DNA from: Leptospira fletcheri
GTDB lineage: Bacteria > Spirochaetota > Leptospiria > Leptospirales > Leptospiraceae
Length of the DNA stretch: 64,000 bases
NCBI RefSeq assembly: GCF_004769195.1
Contig: NZ_RQET01000002.1
Coordinates: forward strand, 1 to 64,000
Reading direction: 5' to 3'
The notes beneath the pieces were generated by a model. The model was not told where the DNA came from. It made no database searches and saw nothing but the letters and a program-made list of their open reading frames with translations. Each line of letters starts with the position of its first letter. The stretch's first letter is position 1. A program made the position numbers and the translations under genes. Shown here in pieces: positions 42,647-51,423 of the stretch.

Positions 42647-44815
42647 TTGTTTCCTAAAAAATCCGTGAATAAAAAAGGCCCCTCCTCCCGCTCCGCAGGA
42701 AGGGGCGCAGGATCCTCCGGTCCTTCCAAAAACAAACCCTTCCGCTCCGGAAATAAAAACCGAACCGACAAAGAGGGAGAATCCGGTCCCTTCCGCTCCA
42801 AGGAAGGAAAACGCACTTCCGATAAAAAACCCTTCCGTTCCCGAGAAGAGGGGGAAGAAAAAAAACCGTACCGCGCCCGGGAAGAAGACAAAGAGCGCAA
42901 ACCCTTCCGTTCCAAAGAAGAAGGGAACGAACGAAGACCCTTCCGCCCTCGCAGAGATGGCGACTCCGGGTCCAGAAACGAAGGCCGAAAACCGTATTCT
43001 TCCTCCGGACGAGGAAACCGAGACGACGGAAACAGAAAACCCTTCCGTTCCAAAGAAGAAGGGAATGAACGAAGACCCTTCCGCCCTCGTGGAGACGGCG
43101 ATTCCGGTTCCAGAAACGAAGGTCGAAAACCGTATTCTTCCTCCGGACGAGGAAACCGAGACGACGGAAATAGAAAACCCTTCCGTTCCAAAGAAGAAGG
43201 GAACGAACGAAGACCCTTCCGCCCTCGCGGAGACGGAGATTCCGGTTCTAGAAACGAAGGCCGAAAACCGTATTCTTCCTCCGGACGAGGAAACCGAGAC
43301 GACGGAAATAGAAAACCGTTTCCTCCGAGAGAAGGAAGGGATCGCAAACCGTTCGGGACTTCGGAAGGAGGATCCCGGGAGAACCGCAAACCGTTCCGAT
43401 CTGGAGATCGGAACGAAGGAAACGAAAGGCAAGAACGCACTCCTTTCCGTTCTCGTTCCGGCAATGGAAACAGAGAAGGCGGCAACCAAAGACCGTATCG
43501 TTCCCAAGAGGGATCCGGATCTCCGAGAGGGCGTTTCGGCTCCAGGGAAAACGGAACTCGAAAACCGTTCGGTTCCCAAAGAGAAAACGAATCCTTCGGG
43601 AATCGTCATGGATTTTCTTCCTCGGACGAGGATCGATACGAGGATGTGAGATCCGGTTGGAACTCCGCCAAACTTTCCTTAAGCGAGTTCGACAGACCGG
43701 AGAGTCTGACCTTCCACGCCTCCTGCGGCGATGGTCTCGCATTCTTATTAAAGGAAGAAGTGGAAGAAGCCGGTTTGGAAGTCATTTCCGAAAACCGGGG
43801 AGGAGTATTCTTCAAAGGTCCTGTCAAAAAAGTCAGGGATTTCTGTCTCGGTTCCGGGATCGCGTCCGGAATCAGCTTCGAACTGTCTTCTTGGAGCAAT
43901 ATCAAGGAGCCCGATGATCTCTACGAAGTCGCGGCGATGTATCCGTTCGAAAAACTGCTTTCTCCGGGAACCCGTTTCAGAATCGATGCGACCACTAAGG
44001 ACAATCTCCCGGATTCGCGTTATGCGACATACCGGTTAAAGGATGCGATCTTCGACAGATTCCGTGCGAAAGGATTGGATTTACCCGAAGCAGACAGGGA
44101 CGAACCGGAAGTTCTGTTTTATCTTCGCTCAAGAATGGATCAGGCGAAATTATTTTTGGCTCTCCACGCACAGCCTCTCCAACGCAGAGGCCACGAAAGA
44201 CAAGGGGGAGAGGCCCCTCTCCGGGAAACTCTGGCGCAGGCCCTCTTGCGTTTCTCCAGATGGAAGGAAACCGAAGCGCTGTACGATCCGTTTTGTGGAT
44301 CGGGCACGTTGCTGATAGAAGCCGCCCTCAGACTTCGGAACAAGGGATGGGTGAATTACCGAAGCCTTTCGAGATCCACGATTTTTACGAGACTCTTCGG
44401 CTCCTTTAAACCGAACGAAACCGGATCCCAAAAATCCGGGCCCATCCTTTTCGGATCCGACGTTTCCGAGGAAGCGATCGAATTGGCGAAGGAAAATGCG
44501 AGGGAAGCGGGCGTGTCCGACCTGATCCATTGGGAAGTTTTTGCCGCGCAAAATCCGCCGGCAGACTTTCCGTTTCGGGAAGGTAAAATCGTAACCAATC
44601 CGCCTTACGGAATCCGGATCGGATCCAAAGAAGAGGTAGCGGAACTCTACGAAAACTGGGGAAGAACCTTAAAGGAAAGATTTCCTTCCACGGACATCGC
44701 CTTGGTTTCCGGAGATCCTTCTCTGCTCGGCCATCTCAAATTAAAATCGGCCAGAGAACAATCCGTTACGATCGCGAAGTTAAAGGGAAAATTGGTCGCC
44801 TATCATATCGATTGA
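42647..44815 (+). CDS. THUMP-domain 23S rRNA-type guanine-N2 methyltransferase with long repetitive basic N-terminus
   Basis: The catalytic part starts near residue 350: a THUMP-like region (LTFHASCGDGLAFLLKEEVE; FRIDATTKDNLPDSRYATYR) and then an UPF0020/RlmL-type methyltransferase with DPFCGSGTLLIEAAL (Asp547) and NPPYGIRIG (from Asn651). Such enzymes methylate the exocyclic amine of guanines in rRNA. The first ~340 residues are low in complexity, rich in Arg, Lys, Ser, Gly, and built largely of KPFRSKEEG/RRPFRPR/GRKPYSSSGRGNRDDGNR units, including three 46-residue near-identical copies. The basic tail probably binds RNA. Start is uncertain: TTG at 42647 or GTG at 42665, neither with a clear ribosome site. 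Confidence 0.8.
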   Translation: MFPKKSVNKKGPSSRSAGRGAGSSGPSKNKPFRSGNKNRTDKEGESGPFRSKEGKRTSDKKPFRSREEGEEKKPYRAREEDKERKPFRSKEEGNERRPFRPRRDGDSGSRNEGRKPYSSSGRGNRDDGNRKPFRSKEEGNERRPFRPRGDGDSGSRNEGRKPYSSSGRGNRDDGNRKPFRSKEEGNERRPFRPRGDGDSGSRNEGRKPYSSSGRGNRDDGNRKPFPPREGRDRKPFGTSEGGSRENRKPFRSGDRNEGNERQERTPFRSRSGNGNREGGNQRPYRSQEGSGSPRGRFGSRENGTRKPFGSQRENESFGNRHGFSSSDEDRYEDVRSGWNSAKLSLSEFDRPESLTFHASCGDGLAFLLKEEVEEAGLEVISENRGGVFFKGPVKKVRDFCLGSGIASGISFELSSWSNIKEPDDLYEVAAMYPFEKLLSPGTRFRIDATTKDNLPDSRYATYRLKDAIFDRFRAKGLDLPEADRDEPEVLFYLRSRMDQAKLFLALHAQPLQRRGHERQGGEAPLRETLAQALLRFSRWKETEALYDPFCGSGTLLIEAALRLRNKGWVNYRSLSRSTIFTRLFGSFKPNETGSQKSGPILFGSDVSEEAIELAKENAREAGVSDLIHWEVFAAQNPPADFPFREGKIVTNPPYGIRIGSKEEVAELYENWGRTLKERFPSTDIALVSGDPSLLGHLKLKSAREQSVTIAKLKGKLVAYHID
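42901..43314 (+). repeat. three tandem 138-bp repeats within the methyltransferase gene
   Basis: Units begin at 42901, 43039 and 43177 and end at 43314. Each is 138 bp (46 codons) and the copies differ at only a few bases. Shorter diverged versions of the ACCCTTCCG(C/T)TCC core flank them on both sides. The length keeps the frame, so copy-number changes would lengthen or shorten the basic N-terminus in steps of 46 residues. Confidence 0.9.
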
Positions 44816-44833
44816 GGAAGAACCCGGGAGAAG

Positions 44834-46024
44834 ATGAACCACCAGGAGATCCTGCTTAAACTTCTGGAAGTTACCGAAAATTCCAAGGACAGCTTTCAGT
44901 TTCTGAAATTGTTCCGTTCCTTGGAACCGGAAAAGTTCGCCGTCATTCATGCCGGAGCGGAAGCTCTGGCGGAATCGGCCGAAGCTCTATTATATAATCT
45001 GAAACTTCTCCAAAAGCTGGAACTCTTTCCGGTAGTAGTTCTGGAAAAAGAAGGGATTTCCTATGCGAATCTATTCTATCGCTCCCCTTCCCTTCCCAAA
45101 ACCACCCTAAAGGAATTCAAAGAGGACCATCTCGAAGACGTACTTCCTGGTTCTCATAATCTTCCCGCAAAGTGGTTCCGCGATCCTTCTCATTCCCTCG
45201 AGTCCGTTCGTTCGGCGATTTCGGAGAGAAAAATCCCCGTATTCGTCACCGATCTAGGCGGTTCCGAAATCTACTCTTATCTTGCGAATCTCGGCAAGGA
45301 ACTGAAATCGAAAAAACTGATTCTTTTGACTCCTCGCGGAGGAATCCATTCTCCGGAGGGTAAAAAAATTTCCATTTTGGACGTGCACTCCAAGGAAGAA
45401 GTATCGGAGGAAGACGAGCCTCTTCGCAAGGAAGCGGATCGTATATTCTCCCTTGTAGGAGATCCGAATTTCCATATCGCTGTCGCGTCCGCACCCAGTC
45501 TTTTAAAGGAACTTTTTACGATCAAAGGGAGCGGAACCTTATTCAGACAGAAGAATCGGATCGAACACCATTCCTCCGCACAGAATTTGGATCGGGAGAA
45601 ATTGAACAATCTGGTCGAAGAAGCGTTCCGGAAAAGATTGAAACCCGGATTTTGGAGACAGGATTTTTCGGGAATACTTCTGGAATCCGCTTATAAGGGC
45701 TGTGCCCTCTTACAAAACACTCCTTGGGGAACCTTCCTATCCAAATTCGCCGTGAACGAAATCGCGAGAGGAGAAGGAGTCGGAAGGGATATCTGGGACG
45801 AGATGCTTTCCCATCACCCTAAGATTTTCTGGAGAGCCAGATCGGAAAACACCATCTCGAAATGGTACGCAAAAGAATGCGAAGGGTTGCAGAAAGAAGG
45901 AATCTGGATTTATTTTTGGATCGGCCTAGAAGACAAGGAGATTCCCGAAGTCTGTTCCTATTTGCGAAGTCTACCCGTTGATCTGGAATCCTCCGAAACC
46001 GCAATTCCCACGAACCGACCATGA
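44834..46024 (+). CDS. N-acetylglutamate synthase/kinase-like protein (amino-acid-kinase domain plus NAT domain)
   Basis: A 396-residue protein with two parts. Residues 30-230 resemble an amino-acid kinase fold ([19 protein letters not shown], later [19 protein letters not shown]). The C-terminal ~150 residues match the NAT (DUF619) GNAT domain found in vertebrate-type NAGS and in bifunctional NAGS-kinases: [41 protein letters not shown] and [12 protein letters not shown]. That layout makes N-acetylglutamate for arginine synthesis. The kinase glycine loop looks degenerate, so I favour synthase or regulatory over kinase activity. An ornithine-carbamoyltransferase homologue is at 59728. Its stop overlaps the next ATG (ATGA at 46021). 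Confidence 0.72.
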   Translation: MNHQEILLKLLEVTENSKDSFQFLKLFRSLEPEKFAVIHAGAEALAESAEALLYNLKLLQKLELFPVVVLEKEGISYANLFYRSPSLPKTTLKEFKEDHLEDVLPGSHNLPAKWFRDPSHSLESVRSAISERKIPVFVTDLGGSEIYSYLANLGKELKSKKLILLTPRGGIHSPEGKKISILDVHSKEEVSEEDEPLRKEADRIFSLVGDPNFHIAVASAPSLLKELFTIKGSGTLFRQKNRIEHHSSAQNLDREKLNNLVEEAFRKRLKPGFWRQDFSGILLESAYKGCALLQNTPWGTFLSKFAVNEIARGEGVGRDIWDEMLSHHPKIFWRARSENTISKWYAKECEGLQKEGIWIYFWIGLEDKEIPEVCSYLRSLPVDLESSETAIPTNRP

Positions 46025-46371
46025 ACGAACGGATTTTTCTGTACGATGGAGACTGCCCTTTCTGTTTCCGATTGGGAAATTATCTAAAAAAGAACTGTCT
46101 CGATACTTCCGTACAATTCCGGTCTTTTCGGGAATTCCAAGAACAGGATTTGCGGAAACTCCATCCTAGTTTAGGGACGGAAATCGCCCAAGGCAACGTT
46201 CAGTTGATCGATAACGGGACGAGGTACCCGGGTTTTTTTGCGGTTCGTAGACTTTCCCATTCTCTCCGTGGCTGGAAGTGGTTTTCCCTACTGCTTTATC
46301 TCCCCTTCGTTCCTCTATTAGGAATGCTCGTAATGAGCCTACTCAAATCGCTCCGGAATTCCGGAAATTGA
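46021..46371 (+). CDS. DCC-family (DUF393) thiol-disulphide oxidoreductase-like protein
   Basis: A 116-residue protein with the family signature YDGDCPFC at residues 8-15 (Cys12, Cys15) in a thioredoxin-like start, followed by [12 protein letters not shown] and a C-terminal hydrophobic stretch ([19 protein letters not shown]). DCC proteins are small redox proteins of unknown partner. Start coincides with the stop of the NAGS-like gene (ATGA), so the two are translated together; the functional link is not evident. Confidence 0.83.
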   Translation: MNERIFLYDGDCPFCFRLGNYLKKNCLDTSVQFRSFREFQEQDLRKLHPSLGTEIAQGNVQLIDNGTRYPGFFAVRRLSHSLRGWKWFSLLLYLPFVPLLGMLVMSLLKSLRNSGN

Positions 46372-46388
46372 TTTACCGCTTACATCTT

Positions 46389-47072
46389 TTAACCGGAAAC
46401 GATAAGAGGCGAAACCCTTTGCAGTCCTTCGTAGAATAGAAGTCTAGCGTCCAAAGCCTGAACCATCCCTTCCCGAACCTGATCCCTTTTTTCGGAATCG
46501 ATCGCGACCGTTTCTATCAACGCGAACATTTTTTCCGCATGAGATTCGTCCGCCTCCAGATTCACTTGAAAGAATTTGCCCTCCGGCAAAGGAACCCTCG
46601 ACTTCAATTCCCGATAGGAGGCGAACATTCTTCCGTATTCCAGTTTGAGGAGATACTCGTTTGCAGGTCCAATAGCGCCTAACGCGGAATAAAAGTTGGA
46701 ATTCACGATTCGCCTCATGATCGACAGATAAGAGGACGTTTCTGGAAGGAGATCCGTATCCGCGACCGTCTCTCCCATTTCGGATAGGAATCGGCGTAGA
46801 ATGGAAACGTGTGCCTCTTCGGGTCTTCCTTCTCCCAATTCCTCCCAAATATTCTGGACCAAGACGATTTTCGAATCCACCGAGTCCGAAAGAGCCGCCG
46901 CATACAGGAACCAATTCACAAAGGCTACGGAAACGAAGTATTCCTGTTTGAGCCAAAGAGTAAGATCCCGTCTATCCATCCTCCGCTCTCTTTGTTCCAA
47001 CCAATGATTGGCGGTCAAAACGGGATGTTTTCCCACTTCGACGCTCAATTCTTCCCGAAATTTTCCTGTCAT
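46389..47072 (-). CDS. haem-oxygenase-like di-iron oxidase (iron-containing redox enzyme family)
   Basis: A 227-residue all-helical protein. Glu/His pairs fit the haem-oxygenase-like di-iron oxidase pattern: [19 protein letters not shown] (Glu77/78, His88), [15 protein letters not shown] (Glu145) and [17 protein letters not shown] (Asp175, His178). Known members use O2 for N-oxidation, C-C cleavage or desaturation of amino acids and fatty acids (UndA, BesC, SznF central domain). The ligand assignment is by eye. It is last in a three-gene operon after a KamA-type aminomutase and an ATP-grasp ligase; its ATG overlaps the ligase stop by four bases, which supports action on their product. Confidence 0.77.
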   Translation of the reverse strand: MTGKFREELSVEVGKHPVLTANHWLEQRERRMDRRDLTLWLKQEYFVSVAFVNWFLYAAALSDSVDSKIVLVQNIWEELGEGRPEEAHVSILRRFLSEMGETVADTDLLPETSSYLSIMRRIVNSNFYSALGAIGPANEYLLKLEYGRMFASYRELKSRVPLPEGKFFQVNLEADESHAEKMFALIETVAIDSEKRDQVREGMVQALDARLLFYEGLQRVSPLIVSG

Positions 47073-48121
47073 AAACCTTCTAAGATTTCCCTGCGAGATT
47101 GATTTTTTGCGTATAAAAAACGTGCTTCCTGAAACTCGATTCTTGCTATCTCCAAAAGTTTTGCGAGCAAGGAAGAATAGCCGCCGAACGACCGAGAATA
47201 ACAGATCGGAAAGCTGCTATAAAACGGGGAGAGTCCCGGAGTCGAATTCCATTCCAGAAAATTGGGACTGCCTTCTTTGTCCGCTTTCCAGTCCAAGCGG
47301 ACTGCACCGCTAGTGCCGATGGATTCGCAGAGCCGCAAGGAATACTCTCGGATTTTTCCGGAGATTGTCGGATCGGAATCGAATCGAATTTTTTCCGGCA
47401 TATGGGATTTCGTTTTGGTTTTCTCGCCGTAAACGTTCTCGTCCGCATCCTGCAAGGAAATGCGACCCACCTCGCTGGCTCTATATCCGCCGGAAGGAGA
47501 ACCGATAACGGCCAGGGTCCATTCCGTGCCGGGAAGAAAAACTTCCCAGATCCAGGAAATCCCTTTCCTCTCTTCCGTTTCGAGAAAAGCGTTCAGATCC
47601 GATTCTTTTTTCAGACGGTTTTCCTCTCCGATTCCGAGACTAGATCCTTCGTATCTAGGCTTTATAAAAATCGGATATTTCTCCGGAGGCGGAAGCGCAC
47701 TTTCCTGGCCCGCCTCGCAGATTCCCCAGTCGGCCGTAGGTATTCCCAGGGAAGATGCCATCAATTTAGAAGTATGTTTGTCCAAACTCAGAATCTGAGA
47801 ATGAGCGTCCGAACCCGTATGAGGGAAACCGAAATATTCCGCGAGCGCAGGAAGCCAAGCCTCCCTGTTTCTGGAAAGATACCCTTCCACCAAATGAAAT
47901 AAAACCGGTCGCTCGTCGAACGTGGTGCTCGAATTTTCGGCAAGAAGTACGAGAAGATCGGCGGGAGAAAACACGACCTTGACGGTTTCGCCTAATGTCT
48001 CCAGAGTTTCCCGAATGAATTCGACGGATTCCAAACTTTCCCATTCCTGAACCAATTTCCGATCCAGACTCGAAGCCGCTACATCCGCTACCAAAAGGAC
48101 CGAAGGACGATTCCTTTCCAT
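47069..48121 (-). CDS. D-alanine-D-alanine-ligase-like ATP-grasp enzyme
   Basis: A 350-residue ATP-grasp protein related to D-Ala-D-Ala ligase. Visible parts are [20 protein letters not shown] (DdlA-type GS-xx-S-x-DK), [20 protein letters not shown] (ATP-binding loop), [20 protein letters not shown], and the metal-site end [20 protein letters not shown] then [10 protein letters not shown]. It is unlikely to be the housekeeping Ddl, given its setting between a radical-SAM aminomutase and a di-iron oxidase with 1- and 4-base overlaps. It probably forms an amide or ester with an amino acid from the aminomutase. The substrate cannot be read. Confidence 0.8.
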   Translation of the reverse strand: MERNRPSVLLVADVAASSLDRKLVQEWESLESVEFIRETLETLGETVKVVFSPADLLVLLAENSSTTFDERPVLFHLVEGYLSRNREAWLPALAEYFGFPHTGSDAHSQILSLDKHTSKLMASSLGIPTADWGICEAGQESALPPPEKYPIFIKPRYEGSSLGIGEENRLKKESDLNAFLETEERKGISWIWEVFLPGTEWTLAVIGSPSGGYRASEVGRISLQDADENVYGEKTKTKSHMPEKIRFDSDPTISGKIREYSLRLCESIGTSGAVRLDWKADKEGSPNFLEWNSTPGLSPFYSSFPICYSRSFGGYSSLLAKLLEIARIEFQEARFLYAKNQSRREILEGL

Positions 48122-49440
48122 TAGGCCTCTCCCTTTTTCCGAGGAGAAACTCCCTTTTCGCTCGAGTAAGCGCTTTCCCGTACGGAATCCCAGACGGAAT
48201 CCTCCAAAATCGGATAAAAATTTTCGTATCCGCTTTCCGGCGGCTCGGGACTCAAGTGAACCGTTCCCCTGACGGCGGACCGAAACACATGGTTCCGCGT
48301 TGGCCGATGATAGCCTAGATACCAGTTCGGCCCGAGAGTTACTTTCCCACCTCCTCCCGGGAGATCCGTCACGAACTGCGGAATTCCCATCCCTCCCAAC
48401 TTTCCACGCATATATTCTAATATTTCAATTCCCTTATATAAAGGGGTTCGAAATCCTCGAGAGCCCGGAATCAGCTCCGGGTCGTACATATAGTAAGATC
48501 TTACGCGTAACTCCAGGAGTTTTTTATGCAGACGGAGCATGATTTCACCCTCGTCGTTGATCCCTTTCAAAATCACACACTGGTTTCCCACGCTTACACC
48601 CGCCTTGACGAGTTTCAGAACGGCCTCTTTGGCTTCCTGAGTGCATTCTTTTTCATGATTGAATTGAGTATTACAAAATATGGATAGACGGTCCGAATTA
48701 TGGGATTCGATGACTCCGCAAAGTTCGGAGGTGATTCTCATAGGAAGGGTGACCGGATTTCTGGTTCCCAATCTACAGATTTTCACATGGGGAATCCGCT
48801 CCAAGTTCTCCAAAATCCAATCTATTTTTGCGTCCGAAAGATTCAGCGGATCTCCGCCCGAGATCACTACGTCGGAAATTTCGGAGTGGGAACGGATATA
48901 CCCGAAACATTCCTCCAAATCCTCCGTCTCCATCCTTTCCGACGCGTCGGAAACTTTTCTACCCCGCATGCAATGCCTGCAGTACACAGAACATTCGTGA
49001 TTGGAAAACAATAGCACCCGGTCCGGGTACATGTGCGTCAGTCCTTTTACCGGAGACAATCCCTCTTCGTGTAGCGGATCGGCGGCTTCCTCCGGAGAAA
49101 AGTAAGCCTCTTCCTCTCTAGGCACGATCATCCTTCGGATCGGACAATTCGGATCGCTCGGATCGGATAAGGATAGGTAATAAGGACTGGCTCCCACGTT
49201 CAAACGGATCGTTTCGCGAATTCCGATACGTTCGGATTCGGTTAACGTAAAATAGCGATCCAAGTCCCGGGACCGGATCCGGTTCCGGAGCTGCGCTTTA
49301 TAGTCAGTCCATTCGAAAGAGGAAAAAAGCCGGGAACGTTCCTCTAAGGGCTCTAAGGGCTCTAAGGGCTCTAAGGGCTTCCCGCCTTCCTGTTCCTGAA
49401 CGAGGTTTTTTTCGGTCCGATCCATAACGCCTTTTTCCAT
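48121..49440 (-). CDS. KamA-family (lysine 2,3-aminomutase-like) radical SAM enzyme
   Basis: A 439-residue radical SAM/PLP aminomutase. Cluster ligands are Cys150, Cys154 and Cys157 in [18 protein letters not shown]; the PLP lysine is Lys366 in [11 protein letters not shown]. By an ungapped match to the clostridial lysine 2,3-aminomutase as I remember it, Asp293 is kept as Asp296 (ILKGIND) but Asp330 is Glu322 (YYMYDPEL), so a basic or related substrate side chain is possible but not identical binding. The N-terminus has PLE repeated four times, coded by a 9-bp tandem repeat. First gene of the three-gene leftward operon; its TAA shares a base with the next ATG (TAATG). Confidence 0.85.
   Translation of the reverse strand: MEKGVMDRTEKNLVQEQEGGKPLEPLEPLEPLEERSRLFSSFEWTDYKAQLRNRIRSRDLDRYFTLTESERIGIRETIRLNVGASPYYLSLSDPSDPNCPIRRMIVPREEEAYFSPEEAADPLHEEGLSPVKGLTHMYPDRVLLFSNHECSVYCRHCMRGRKVSDASERMETEDLEECFGYIRSHSEISDVVISGGDPLNLSDAKIDWILENLERIPHVKICRLGTRNPVTLPMRITSELCGVIESHNSDRLSIFCNTQFNHEKECTQEAKEAVLKLVKAGVSVGNQCVILKGINDEGEIMLRLHKKLLELRVRSYYMYDPELIPGSRGFRTPLYKGIEILEYMRGKLGGMGIPQFVTDLPGGGGKVTLGPNWYLGYHRPTRNHVFRSAVRGTVHLSPEPPESGYENFYPILEDSVWDSVRESAYSSEKGVSPRKKGEA
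49342..49377 (-). repeat. four 9-bp tandem repeats in the aminomutase gene
   Basis: CTCTAAGGG is repeated four times on the plus strand, coding for Pro-Leu-Glu units near residues 22-33 of the KamA-type protein. The repeats are identical and in frame, so slippage would add or remove three residues without breaking the gene. Confidence 0.85.
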
Positions 49441-49508
49441 TACGGACCGAAAGGAAGGAAAATCAAGCGAAGGAAAAAAGGAATGCCTCCAATTCTCCTA
49501 CTCACACG

Positions 49509-50195
49509 ATGACCTTGCTCATGAAATGGAACCCGAAATCAATCCGTGCCCTCGCCTTTGATGTGGATGGAACCCTTTTTTCTTCCGAAGGAATCATCCT
49601 GGAAACGTATGCCGAAGCGATCCGACTCTTTTCCGTTTCTTCGGGGATCCCCTTACCCGTTCCGGACCGGGAAAGGATCATGCTGGAAATCGGAAAACCG
49701 GTAAAAACGATTTTCCTGAATTTAGTTCCCCAACTACAGGAATTCCAGAGGGACCAAATCTCGGATTCCGTGCTTCGCCTTTTAGTGGAAAAAATCAAAT
49801 CCGGATCCGGGGAATTCTATCCGAAAGTCAAGGAAACCGTACTATCCTTAAAACGAAAAGGTTTTCGGATTTTGGCGGCCTCCAATGGAAGAAGGCCTTA
49901 CGTAGAGACCATCCTGGAGGTCTCCGGGATTTTGCCCTTGTTCGACCCTATCCTGATTCTGGACAATGCCTCCCTCAAAACCAAGGGGGACTTGGTAGCA
50001 GGCTACCTGAAAAAATACGAATTATCTCCTGCAGATCTTCTAATGATCGGTGATCGGTCTTCCGATTACGACGCGGCCCGAGAAAACGGATGCCCCTTTG
50101 CCTTTTGCGCTTACGGCCATGCTCCCGAAGGAGAAATTCCTGATTGGGAAATTTCCCTATCCAAATTGGCGGATTTGGATGCGATATTAGGTTAG
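49509..50195 (+). CDS. HAD-superfamily hydrolase (phosphoglycolate-phosphatase-like)
   Basis: A 228-residue HAD phosphatase. Motif I is [13 protein letters not shown], motif [14 protein letters not shown], motif III the Lys in [15 protein letters not shown], and motif [17 protein letters not shown]. The cap inserted after motif I is helical, as in type-1 subclass enzymes such as Gph. Substrate is unknown. It is divergent from the KamA gene with a 68-base gap. ATG at 49521 is an alternative start. A dispersed hairpin repeat begins three bases after its stop. Confidence 0.85.
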   Translation: MTLLMKWNPKSIRALAFDVDGTLFSSEGIILETYAEAIRLFSVSSGIPLPVPDRERIMLEIGKPVKTIFLNLVPQLQEFQRDQISDSVLRLLVEKIKSGSGEFYPKVKETVLSLKRKGFRILAASNGRRPYVETILEVSGILPLFDPILILDNASLKTKGDLVAGYLKKYELSPADLLMIGDRSSDYDAARENGCPFAFCAYGHAPEGEIPDWEISLSKLADLDAILG

Positions 50196-50197
50196 GT

Positions 50198-50236
50198 CCC
50201 CACCCTACTCTGGGCGGGGGCCGGTGCGGTGGTACC
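50198..50236 (+). repeat. dispersed hairpin repeat, copy 1
   Basis: CCCCACCC-TACTCT-GGGCGGGG (one mismatch in the 8-bp stem) is followed by GCCGGTGCGGTGGTACC. The same ~38-base unit occurs at 61811-61848 and 62010-62047. It starts three bases after the HAD-phosphatase stop codon. Spurious reading frames made by this unit (PPPRVGW-like peptides) recur in it on the minus strand. Confidence 0.85.
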
Positions 50237-50312
50237 GTCCCCCCTCCCCCAAACCAACGCCAAATATCACATTCTTCCGGTCTTGAAAACCCATTTTCTT
50301 CAAACAATCTCC

Positions 50313-50330
50313 GTAGGAACTCCTACAAAG
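50313..50330 (+). repeat. short palindromic repeat GTAGGA-AC-TCCTAC, copy 1
   Basis: GTAGGAACTCCTACAAAG lies 76 bases after the first hairpin repeat. A variant, GTAGGAGCTCCCACAAAG, lies at 62107-62124, 59 bases after the third hairpin repeat and in the same orientation. Repeats of this kind are known to be scattered through Leptospira genomes. Confidence 0.7.
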
Positions 50331-50412
50331 TCTCCGAATCCGAACCAAAGAACATCCGCGAATCGCTCAAAAAGATGAGAGGAGCATTCCGAGATGTTCC
50401 GAAAATCAAAAT

Positions 50413-51240
50413 GTGCCGGATTCGGAAAAACTCAAATCCCTATTGTACGTCCTAACGGGAATTTTATTCGTACTGGTATTGCTGGATAAATCCACCGGTT
50501 CGGGCTTCCGTAGTTCCGGATCAAAAGAGGGAAATTCCGGATTCTTTTCCAGATTCAATACGCTCGGCAAAAACAATCCTCTTCCTCCCGCAAGTCCCGG
50601 GGAAAAAGAATCCCACGAAGAGGTAATGGACAAGGCCGAGGACGAAATCTTATCCGAATTGATGCAAAACGGAACCGCATCCGTCGGCCGGGATTGGTCG
50701 GAAAGCGAATCGAACGATTCGGACGACATTTATATCCCTGTAGTTGACCCGGCACGGACTTCCGGAACGGAAAGCACGGAACATTCTCTTCGCCAGGATC
50801 CGGGAGAAGTGGAACTCTATTTCTTGAAATTCTTCGGAAAAGGAAACAAGAGCCATTCCAGGTTAGTACGTGTGAAAAGAAACTATTCCTCCGGAGACAA
50901 ACTGCATTTCATCCTACGGGAATTGTCTAAAGGCCCTGCACCCGAGGAAAAAACGAAAGGGGTACTGAACGCGCTACCGCAGAAGTTCACGTACTCGAGC
51001 GAATACAGTGTCGAAAACGGAATCCTAAAACTCTCCCTAGGAAGCGAATTCGAATCCGGAGCAGGTCCGGAACTTTTGAAAGATCGAGTGGACCAGCTTT
51101 GCTATAGTTTGCTGGAAAATCTAAACATAAAGGGAATCAAGCTGTACATAAACGGTAAAAAAGTACATTCCCTTGGCGGTGTCGGCTTACCGATTCCGGA
51201 AGTTCTCACGAAGAATCCGAGGAAAATTGCCGTCTTGTAA
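50413..51240 (+). CDS. GerMN-domain membrane-anchored protein
   Basis: A 275-residue protein from a GTG at 50413. One N-terminal membrane helix (LKSLLYVLTGILFVLVLLD) is followed by about 100 low-complexity residues rich in Ser, Glu and Asp, then a C-terminal GerMN domain (VELYFLKFFGKGNKSHSRLV, LHFILRELSKGPAPEEKTKG, YSVENGILKLSLGSEFESG, LCYSLLENLNIKGIKLYING). GerMN domains occur in cell-wall or envelope-associated proteins well outside spore formers; their ligand is uncertain. It probably faces the periplasm. Confidence 0.8.
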   Translation: MPDSEKLKSLLYVLTGILFVLVLLDKSTGSGFRSSGSKEGNSGFFSRFNTLGKNNPLPPASPGEKESHEEVMDKAEDEILSELMQNGTASVGRDWSESESNDSDDIYIPVVDPARTSGTESTEHSLRQDPGEVELYFLKFFGKGNKSHSRLVRVKRNYSSGDKLHFILRELSKGPAPEEKTKGVLNALPQKFTYSSEYSVENGILKLSLGSEFESGAGPELLKDRVDQLCYSLLENLNIKGIKLYINGKKVHSLGGVGLPIPEVLTKNPRKIAVL

Positions 51241-51423
51241 AATGATAAATCCACTTTTTTGACACAATCACACGTTATTCGCATTTCTTAACAAAGTTCT
51301 CCAATCGATCCGACGTTTTTTTGCTTCGTACAAATTTCTTTCTTGCAGGGAGAAGGAAGGAATCTTAACCGTGGATCATAGACAGATGAAATTCGATTTA
51401 ACTGTTCTAAGCGGAAAAAAGAA

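Noticed and set aside
42386..43609. Long antisense frame of about 400 codons opposite the methyltransferase repeats
   Set aside because: It is the mirror of the low-complexity repeat region; its translation is a Ser/Phe/Arg-rich repeat without signal or domain.
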